This document shows positions 56,711 through 64,000 of a stretch of DNA of 64,000 bases, piece after piece. Origin of the DNA: Selaginella tamariscina. Taxonomy: Eukaryota; Streptophyta; Lycopodiopsida; Selaginellales; Selaginellaceae. A model generated the notes under the pieces. That model was given only the letters and a program-made list of their open reading frames with translations, was not told the origin of the DNA and did no database searches. Location of the stretch: the NCBI GenBank assembly GCA_003024785.1, contig PUQB01000572.1, forward strand, positions 98,534 through 162,533. The letters run 5' to 3'. The position numbers and the translations under genes were made by a program. Every line of letters starts with the position of its first letter. The first letter of the stretch is position 1.

Positions 56711-57743
56711 ATGGCCAATTTTGAGCAATTTCAATGCAAGCACCAAATGTTGCTTTATGAGCTGGCCACTTTGCGCCAAGTGGTCACAGATCTACAAGGT
56801 TCCACCAATGCGACACATGTAGCTGCTGATGCATCCTCCAAGGCTGCTACGCAGGCTCTCTTTCAAGCATCGTGGTTTCCTCTCCATCGAATGCTTCTTC
56901 AGAGCCGAAGATCAGTATGTCGAAAAAGTTCAGTGGCAATCATGCTGATTTTTAAGGGTTTCTGAATTAGATCAGGCTTTTGATCCGCATGCAACCACGC
57001 CACTACTCGACTGATGCACAAAAGGTTGGCCTTTTGACATCCTTACTAGTTGGATCTCCACGAGCTTGGGTTGCCCCTTTGCTGGAGCATGACAACCCAT
57101 TGATGGAGGACTTTGAAGGATTTGTGGCTACGTTTCAAGCGAAGTACGATTTCTAGCACAGCTGACGAGAGAAAAATCGACAACAGCAGACCAAGCAAGC
57201 TAGAGACAGGAAGCCTGCTTTGGAGATCCCGACAAGTACCGTTTCGCATGCACGAAGTTACGCAAGCTCACACAAGGATCTCGACCAGCTTCGTCTATGC
57301 ATCCGAATTTCAGCAACTTTGCACGAACATTCCATGGGACGAGATTGCATTGATCGAACACTTCCATTTTGGGTTGAGGGATGACGTGAAGGACCTTCTC
57401 CTTACGTTACTAGATGCCCAAACATTAGTGGAGATCATGCAACATGCCATTCGCTGCGACAACTGTTGTTCGAGCGTCATCAGGAAAGATCCCGTCAACA
57501 GTTCCTACAAGCCAACCCTGCAGTTTGGTACATGTTCCTGCAACACCTTCTGGAGTTGAGAAATCCAAGCATGGCTCACTTTCCACTGCTGAGAAGCAAT
57601 GTCGCCGCAGTGAGAGCCTATGCTTGTATTATGGTGAAGCAGGACACAAGGTGGTAAAATGTCCTATTAAAGCCAAGAAGTTCAAGACGCGTGAAGTTGA
57701 AGTTGAAATTCAATCGGAAAACTTTAATGTCCACTTCTTCTAG
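56711..57743 (+). pseudogene. gag of chromovirus copy 2
   Basis: Starts at the ATG of MANFEQFQCKHQMLLYELAT, as in copy 1. Contains FVYASEFQQLCTNIPWDEIA, LIEHFHFGLRDDVKDLLLTL and a zinc knuckle, CLYYGEAGHKVVKC, in which the second cysteine is changed to tyrosine (CxxY). Ends with TAG at 57741-57743. It retains about 75 bp (57130-57205) that copy 1 has lost. Broken by frameshifts near 56930, 57150 and 57500. Confidence 0.8.
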
Positions 57744-57754
57744 GAGCCGCGAAG

Positions 57755-58848
57755 ATGGACGTAGGTGCAGGCTCCATTGATGCTACTCATACCATTCCAT
57801 CACTCAAGTTTCCTGTATACATTCGTCTCAATAATCGAGAGTTCAAGGATTTTGCCCTATTAGACACTGGTGCAAATGCATGCTTCATGAATGACACTTT
57901 TGCAACTCAAATGGCATTCCGGTGGTGAAGTTGAAGCGTACAGTTCCTGTAGAGGTGGCCGATGGTCGTCTGATTGCTTCTGGCATAGTTACCCATGTTA
58001 CCACACCTCTCTCTTGCAATCATGGCGCACTCAAATGTTCGATTTCCTCAACTTGATCAAGACTCGGTCGACTCCCATCATTTTGGGCATGCCATGGTTC
58101 ATGGTTGCAAATCCTTAGATCGACTAAAGGTCTAGGATGCTCACGTTTCCTCTTCGGCAGTCAGGATCAATCCTGTACCTTCCTGCGTGCAGGATACGTC
58201 CTTAGTGTTTGAGGCAGTACAAGCTACAAGATTGGCTGTGCCTGTTCATGTATCAGTGTTGAAGACTCTCCTCGACAGGATTCACCTCATGTCAGTTCTT
58301 CACATCCGCATGCTCTCTCCACTCCTGTAAGTTTGCGGATTCCTGTACAGGGTTCTTCCAATCTTGTATCAGTGTCGAAGGTTCCTCCTCAACAGGATCC
58401 ACCTCCTGTTAGTTCGTCAGCACACTCACAGGCTCTCCTCACTCTTGTGCATCCAAGACTTTTGTACAGGATTCTTCCAATCCTGTACACTTGTCAACAT
58501 CTACACATGTTTTTCCTAATCCTGCCTCTTTTCGTTACTTTGCTTCTGTTCCACCCCCAAGATCCTTCCTCTTTTTCAATCACAGCTCCCTCCTTCTCAT
58601 GTTCGAGTTCTTACCACTACCATGCATGAACTTGCCACTGATCCTGCTCCTTTTCATTTTTTTGCCTTCTAAGTAACTCCTACGTCTTCTTGTACCTTTC
58701 CTGTATCTGACTCCCTTATTTTCAATCTCCTTCTCCTCCTTCTTCCCTGCCATCCAAGTATCACTCCTTTCAGGACGTTTTAAATAAGCACAAGACTGTT
58801 CACAAGTCTTATGATTGTCCTATTGATCTTGCGGAAGGAAAGACCGGT
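57755..58848 (+). pseudogene. Protease and linker (pol start), chromovirus copy 2
   Basis: ATG at 57755 opens MDVGAGSIDATHTIPSLKF and reaches the active site ALLDTGANACFMND. A 1-nt loss near 57909 shifts the frame, and the domain closes out of frame with IILGMPWFMVANP. The Pro/Ser-rich linker follows. RT is absent because of truncation at 58848. Confidence 0.75.
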
Positions 58849-59500
58849 CGTTAGGGACTCCGTAGGCCAGATGTGGTGCTTCTCAGGAAGCTGCAGTGGT
58901 CGCCAGGACGTTGTTGAGAGCGTCCAATTCCGGGGGTCTAGACCGGCAAGCCGGGCCTTACCTCAAGAGTAGTGGAAGGTATTGGATGGCCTCTACCCAA
59001 ACGCCGCGAGGGCCCGTGTACAGGTAGGGAAAGTTCTACTGCAGTGACTTGGCAGAGAGTGTTGCTGAGCCCAGGAGTAGGGCAAGCAGGGAACGCTCGC
59101 TTGTAAGGTGAATAGAAGGAATATGGATATATATATTGACTGTCCGAGTACAAACTATCTCGACAGAGGAGCAAGATATAAGACGTAGACTTGACTCCTA
59201 AAAGACCCCGACCCACTACCTGCCTTCTTGCTTATATAGTGGGTTACCTAATGCTAGACCCTAGGTACAGGTGGCGCCTTCCTACTGGTCTACCGCCATA
59301 TGATAGAGTCCTACCTTTCATATTTATGTACCTCCCTCACGCGTGCTGTCCTACGTACCCTGGGTAGCTGGTCCGAACGATCAGATCTACGCCTAGTTAC
59401 GCTGCCGCCTAACATCGATCACTATCAGTTCGTACCTGAAGTACCTTCCTTATCTGGCGCTTCGTCCCGTCGCTCATCTATGCTGGTTGGTATCGATCAT
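58849..59500 (-). repeat. LTR family B copy
   Basis: Matches 15250-15656 plus 17440-17690 without the interruption seen there (for example gcttatatagtgggtt then aggtggcgcc). It includes the minus-strand TATA-like AACCCACTATATAAGCAAG. It truncates chromovirus copy 2 on its left. The right edge, near 59490-59535, abuts the family-A gag region, so no B internal sequence remains. Confidence 0.65.
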
Positions 59501-59539
59501 CATTCAAACTCGGTCCCCTCGTATCCTTCCTGTCAATAT

Positions 59540-60830
59540 AGCAAAGGGTCAATTTTGTCTTGAATAGCAAATAAAGCAGGTTGTGTCTGGCACAACATTA
59601 CCTCTTCTAACTCATCTTTCGGATCTTCAAGCGTTTCTGGTTCAGCAACTTCCTCTCTACCATCGCCTTGAAATGTCCCGATTGTTGTGAGGGTGCCCGA
59701 CATTCTTTAGCAAAATGACCAGGCTTGTTAATAATTAACATTTCACAACCCCACCTACAGACTATGGGGAGTAGACTTTGGAGTTGATCCCTTGGCCTGC
59801 TGAGGTGGTGGTAACGCTAATGGTTTCCGAAATCTGGTGGGTCTTGATGTGTTTGAAAACTTGGAACTGCCGACAAAGGGACTTGCACTTCAAATTGATG
59901 GCGATTGATCTGGTCGCCTATCAAACCTTCTGAACCCAGAATTTGAAGGAAACCTCCTTGATTTAGGTTTTGCTCCCTCCCCTTTGTACAAGTCTTCTAA
60001 CGACATGCCATAAGCAACCTTTGAGCTGCCTCTTGACATTCCCGATAGCTTGTGGCTTGTACCTTAAGATTTCCCTTCGCGTCTTCTCATTCAAGCTAAT
60101 CATGAAGCAACTTCGAGCTTCATCATCACTCATATTTGGCACCAATCGCCGTACACTTTCGAATCGATAAACGTGATCCATTGGACTTCCCCAAACTCCC
60201 TATTGACAAAGTGCTAGGTCAGGACGCAATCGCAAACCAAGATTATCCAGCATATACTGCTTTTGATCTCCTTTTTCATGTGTTTCCAGTTGTTTCGGTA
60301 TCCACGTTCACCTTCAACAATTCGCCACCAAGTCTTAGCTTCTTCTTTAAGAAATTGCTTGGCACATGCAACCTTTTCTGTCTTTCTCATGGAAGCAGCC
60401 TCGAAATAGCTTTCCATATCATACAACCAGTCATCCAAAACCTTATAATCCTTTGAACCCATGAAATTCGAAGGCTTTACCGGTTTGAATTTATTGGGAC
60501 CTTCCGTCGAAGAATCTGATTCAGAGGAACCTGACTTTAAGTCATGCTTCTTCTTCCTTTTCCGTGTGTCTGGTTGCGGAACATTTGACACTACAGTATT
60601 CGTTGGAATTCGAACGGCAACATTATCAATTCAGACGTTCAACCTAAAACATCCCCTCGAAGTTTGTTTAGGGCATCCATCATTATTTCTTGCCAACTAG
60701 GTCATTGTCTAACTCTAGGGGGTCGACCTGGATCAGCCTCATCCATTTCCTCATTTTGAGCCTCTGCGACAGCCCTCTCTGCCTCAGGCTCTAGTTGCTT
60801 TCTTTTGCTCATTGTATTGAACCCTAGTTT
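59540..60830 (-). pseudogene. gag of retrotransposon family A
   Basis: Minus strand. An N-terminal basic part starts MSKRKQLEPEAERAVAEAQN (60702-60809). Then come the Retrotrans_gag features KPSNFMGSKDYKVLDDWLYD, MESYFEAASMRKTEKVACAK and FLKEEAKTWWRIVEGE (60214-60591). MDHVYRFESVRRLVPNMSDD and FMISLNEKTRREILRYKP follow (59963-60181), and a damaged zinc knuckle ending KPGHFAKEC lies at about 59700-59745. Three frameshifts are present. The reading continues toward a protease but is cut at about 59540. The gag lies downstream of the primer site at 61097, confirming minus orientation. Confidence 0.7.
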
Positions 60831-61096
60831 CAACACTCGGAGAATATGCTTGGAATATTCCCAATGTGAATTTGGAAACACCCTGCACAGGTTGTACACC
60901 CACACACATCAGCTTAAACCAGCATAAGACTTTCGGACATACCTAGAATTTCACGCTGACTCATGTTCTCCGAAGTTTGACAACTCACAGGATCAAACTC
61001 TCTACGCAGAATACAGACATGTCAACCGAAAGCAATAGAGTATATCAAGAATTTAGAGTTATCTAAAAAGGTAGTCCTACTGACCGCAAAGAACTT

Positions 61097-61108
61097 GCTC
61101 CGATACCA
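61097..61108 (-). promoter_or_regulatory. tRNA-type primer binding site of family A
   Basis: On the minus strand TGGTATCGGAGC lies two bases after the LTR end (CTCTAACA). It matches the plant initiator-Met primer site (TGGTATCAGAGC) at 11 of 12 positions. Confidence 0.75.
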
Positions 61109-61545
61109 ATTGTTAGAGTTTTTACCTGGTGCCACAAAGGCGGCTTGCCAGGTGCCAACTCTGGAATCCCCCTCTCTGGAAACCCCACGGAATCTGGTAA
61201 AATAACCTGTATTAGGAACCCAAGCGCTAGGAACTCAAACCCCTAACTGACTAAGTCCACGAACGAGACTCACCTTGTGAATCAGGATACACGGACTAGC
61301 CGAGCTTTAGGTGTTCCTAGCTTGGCGTGGTTGAGGTGGCCGGAGCAAGGCCTCAACCACTAATTTTGCGGAACGTGAACTCGGGCAATGCCTTTAAGCT
61401 TGCGAGCAGGTTTTCGGACCAAGGAATCTGACTAACTCCTTGGAAGTGACATGCCCCTATCTCAAAGGCAAGATCCTGCTAACAATAAGGATAGTCTAAC
61501 CCTAGGGTGGGTTGTACCCCTGTCGTGTGGAAGTTTGGGTGGCAC

Positions 61546-61550
61546 AATGG
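61546..61550 (+). repeat. Left target-site duplication of the copia insertion
   Basis: AATGG directly precedes the LTR and is repeated at 63874-63878 after it. Confidence 0.9.
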
Positions 61551-61769
61551 TGTTGAGATATCCAGCGTGAAGTCCAAGCTAGAAGAACAGTTATATATGG
61601 TTTAGGCCATATATATCTTATGCCGTATATACTTATGGAGAACTACATATATGGAGAACTACCATATTAGTTATAAAGAAACTATATAAATAGGATCCAG
61701 AAATACAAAAACATAGGTTAGGTTAGTTGATATTCGGCTCGGCTCGTGCTTTAACACCTTTTCACAACA
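61551..61769 (+). repeat. 5' LTR of copia derivative
   Basis: 219 bp with TGTTG/CAACA ends. TATATAAATA at 61683-61692 is the TATA box. Contains repeated ggagaactac and atatatgg phrases. Confidence 0.93.
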
Positions 61770-61783
61770 TGGTATTAGAGGCC
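61770..61783 (+). promoter_or_regulatory. Primer binding site of copia derivative
   Basis: TGGTATTAGAGGCC starts at the base after the LTR and matches the plant initiator-Met primer site TGGTATCAGAGC with two changes. Confidence 0.85.
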
Positions 61784-61836
61784 AAGAACAACAGCAGTTC
61801 AAGGGTCATAAGAAGAGAAAACCACAAGCAAGCGAA

Positions 61837-63453
61837 TTGAAGAACAAGGGCAATCAACGGATGGCCCTCATGGTAACCACTAACCTCAGTCCTTTCAAGG
61901 AAGAAAATATCCTTTGGTTGGACAGTTGTGCCAATGTTCACTGTACTCCAGTATTTGCCACTTTTAAGACATATCAGGCAATCCCAGTGGGAGAAGGAGT
62001 CTACACGGGAGATCATCGACCATTGAGCATTGCAGGAGTCGGGACAGTAGAGATTCAACTCCAGAATGGTGAGATTGTTGATCTTCGACAGGTTCACTAT
62101 GTCCCCACACTCAGCGAAACTCTTATCTCGGTTGGGAAGATAGCAGATGCCGGTTGGAAAGGTCAAATCGATAAGGACAAGATCACTTACACTGACAAGC
62201 AAGGAACTATAGTAGCACGTGGCCAAAGACATGCTGGGAACTATAGGTTAGACGCCACAGAAGAAGATCTTCTCTCCACAACTCTTCAACGATGGCATCA
62301 ACGATTGAGACATGCAAACGAGGCAGCGATTCAATGTAGCTCGAGACCAGGACCAACTTTCAGACTTTCAAGTACTTAGAGACAACCTTGAGTTCTGTGA
62401 GGCATGCTGTTTTGGAAGACAACATAGGCAACCGTTCCCCAGTAAGGGCATCTGCTGTAAGACCACTCAACCTCTAGAATTAGTGCACACAGACGTGTGT
62501 GGACCAATGCATGTTCAGTCATTGAACAGAAGGAGGTATTTTGTGACGTTTATAGATGATTATACTCGTTACACAGTGGTGAAATTCTTGATTAACAAAT
62601 CAGAAGTAACAGAAATGTTTTGGCTGTATAAGATTGCTGCAGAAAACGTGTGGCAGAATTTGAAAATCCGCGTACTTAGGAGTGATAAAGGGGGGAGTAT
62701 CAAGCAAGTGTGCTTAAGAAGTTATGTGAAGAATCTGGGATTCAACAGCAGTTTACAGCCCCATACTCAGCTCAGCAAAATGGAGTGGCGGAGAGAATGA
62801 ATCGAACTCTAGTGGAGACGACAAGATGCATGCTTATGCATGCAGGAACACCGCTCAATTATTGGGCAGAGGCCTTAAGCAGAGCCAGCTACATCGGAAT
62901 GTTTTGTCGCACTTGGAGTGGTTTCCAGGTTTGTAGAGAATCCAGGAGAGGCTCATTGGACAGCAGTCAAACGTATCTTACGATACTTGCGAGGCATAGT
63001 CGGGTTTTGTCTCACATATTCAGCTAGTGGGAGCTCTACAGGAGATCACATGGTAATGGATCTAGTGGGTTTCACATATTCAGATTGGGCAGGAAACAGG
63101 GAGACTAGGAAGTCCACTTCAGGATATGTGTTTCTTTTGGATGATGGGCTTATCAGTTGGATGAGCAACTGCAGCGAGTGATTGCACTTTCCTCGATGGA
63201 GGTCGAGTACATTTCAGCAACAGAGGCAGCCAAGGAAGCAACATGGTTAATGAAGTTGCTGAAGGACATGGGAATTTCATTTCCAAGGCCGATCACGGTA
63301 TATTGTGACATCACCAGTGCCATAGCTACTTCAGAGAACCCCAGACATCATGACAAAGTCAAGCATGTCGATGTGAAGTATCACTTCATCCGACAAGAGG
63401 TTCGAGCCGGAATATCAAACTCAAGCATGTGTCTAGTATTGAGATGGTTGTAG
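61837..63453 (+). pseudogene. Copia polyprotein remnant: protease, integrase, RNase H
   Basis: Protease: ILWLDSCANVHCTPVF (the usual D-S-G-A is D-S-C-A), then VHYVPTLSETLISVGKIADA. Integrase: RWHQRLRH and CEACCFGRQHRQPF (zinc-binding), ELVHTDVCGPMH (first D), RYFVTFIDDYTRYTVVKF, VLRSDKGG (second D) and NGVAERMNRTLVETTR (E, about 62780-62825), then LNYWAEALSRASYI. Near 62900 the reading jumps to RFVENPGEAHWTAVKRILRY, the start of copia RNase H, and continues with YSDWAGNRETRKSTSGYVF, ALSSMEVEYISATEAAKEAT and KHVDVKYHFIRQEV. RT is missing. Frameshifts lie at about 62330, 62700, 62910 and 63175. Confidence 0.88.
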
Positions 63454-63652
63454 ATATTATGACCAAGGCTTTGAGCAGGGATAGTTTCCAGCGACACCGG
63501 TCTCGAATGACCATCTAGAGGTACACAGCCAGCTATAGGCCCAACTCCTCGCGGCAAAGGAACAAGAATTACAATGCTCCCTTCTCTTCTTAATTCTTCT
63601 GACTCCTAGACATGGTGTTGGGTTCCCTCGTACAACAGCTGCTAGTTCAAAG

Positions 63653-63873
63653 TGTTGAGATATCCAGCGTGGAGTCCAAGCTGGAAGAACAGTTATATAT
63701 GGTTTAGGCCATATATATCTTATGCCGTATATACTTATGGAGAACTACCATATATGGAGAACTACCATATATAGTTATAAAGAAACTATATAAATAGGAT
63801 CCAGAAATACAAAAACATAGGTTAGGTTAGTTGATATTCGGCTCGGCTCGTGCTTTAACACCTTTTCACAACA
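63653..63873 (+). repeat. 3' LTR of copia derivative
   Basis: 221 bp, matching the 5' LTR with two substitutions and two 1-bp indels. TATA box TATATAAATA at 63787-63796. Followed by the AATGG target duplication at 63874-63878. No convincing polypurine tract precedes it. Confidence 0.93.
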
Positions 63874-64000
63874 AATGGAGGGTTGCACCTTGACGACACA
63901 AGCTTAGCTTGCACCGGTAGGAGGTTAACAAGCTCTCTTTTGAACCCAGAAGCCTCACTACATATACTCTACCTTATTTATGTGACGGACCCCCCCCCCC

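Larger units (their letters stand above)
56193..58848 (+). mobile_element. Chromovirus copy 2, 3' part missing
   Basis: Contains a complete 5' LTR (56193-56612), primer site, gag, protease and linker. It stops within the sequence equivalent to 33945 of copy 1 (ggaaagac), where LTR-B sequence begins. The left junction is inside gene X copy 2. Confidence 0.85.
61551..63873 (+). mobile_element. Ty1/copia retrotransposon, internal-deletion derivative (2323 bp)
   Basis: Complete ends: 219- and 221-bp LTRs (TGTTGAG ... TTCACAACA), an AATGG target duplication on both sides and an initiator-Met type primer site. The internal region keeps protease, most of integrase and RNase H in copia order, but gag (including its zinc knuckle) and the whole RT are absent. 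A full copia element is about 5 kb. LTRs differ by two substitutions and two 1-bp indels, so the insertion is young. It probably moved, if at all, with proteins supplied by a complete relative. Confidence 0.92.
61111..64000 (-). repeat. 5' LTR of family A, interrupted by copia, runs off the window
   Basis: Plus-strand start TGTTAGAGTTTTTACC corresponds to TGTCAGAGGTTTTAACC at 15657. Two parts, 61111-61550 and 63874-64000, join in register with 16600-17012 of the solo LTR, across the copia insertion. The minus-strand TATA-like CACATAAATAAGG (about 63971-63984) and the C run at 63991-64000 are retained. Confidence 0.75.

Noticed and set aside
1..64000. tRNA or rRNA genes
   Set aside because: I saw no cloverleaf-like A/B box pair or rRNA core sequence; only retroelement primer sites resemble tRNA ends. 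A dedicated search was not possible.

Overview
The window is nuclear DNA of a land plant. The evidence is a STOP1-type zinc-finger gene (a plant-specific family), Ty3/gypsy and Ty1/copia retrotransposons of plant type, plant telomere-like TTTAGGG motifs inside LTRs, and AT-rich, mostly non-coding sequence. A repeat-rich seed-free plant (fern, lycophyte or bryophyte) would fit, but that narrower placement is a guess. The only likely host gene I recognise is the STOP1-like gene at 1701-3152. Nearly everything else is nested, decayed mobile DNA.

Layout. 1-3152: upstream DNA and the STOP1-like gene, broken by small indels as assembled. 3153-15237: mostly unassignable DNA with fragments of two LTR families (called A and B here), a 112-bp tandem duplication, a 365-bp foldback and a RING-like fragment. 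15238-26345: a minus-strand Ty3/gypsy element (family B) carrying a nested solo LTR (family A, 15657-17437) and a nested long-TIR DNA transposon (19325-21402); its RT/RNase H region is deleted. 26937-30765: a second element with the same terminal repeat, carrying a decayed multi-exon gene with a ParB/sulfiredoxin-like signature (gene X). 30766-31691: assembly gap of N. 31692-37311: a plus-strand chromovirus (copy 1) with gag, protease, RT, RNase H, integrase, chromodomain and 3' LTR. 37312-38574: LTR-A fragment. 38575-45437: no recognisable gene apart from one hypothetical ORF. 45438-49070: a third member of the TIR family carrying a decayed transposase gene of the DUF7869 type. 49190-50080 and 53588-54075: two arrays of a palindromic box, GGCGGGATTAATCCCGCC, separated by AT-rich and microsatellite DNA. 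55130-56192: second copy of gene X, interrupted by chromovirus copy 2 (56193-58848), which is cut by an LTR-B fragment (58849 to about 59500), joined to the gag end of a minus-strand family-A element (59540-61110) whose LTR (from 61111) holds a small, recent copia derivative (61551-63873) with intact LTRs and a 5-bp target duplication.

Two points stand out. First, the chromovirus has no tRNA-type primer site. Twelve bases just after its 5' LTR are perfectly complementary to twelve bases inside its own LTR, placed about 30 bp after a TATA-like box, as expected if the 5' end of the transcript primes its own reverse transcription as in the Tf1/sushi group. Second, the palindromic box arrays have a regular 45-bp period and lie directly upstream of a transposase gene; I know of no description of them. 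Reading frames in the host gene and the chromovirus copies are broken mostly by 1-2 nt deletions, so consensus sequencing error must be separated from true decay.
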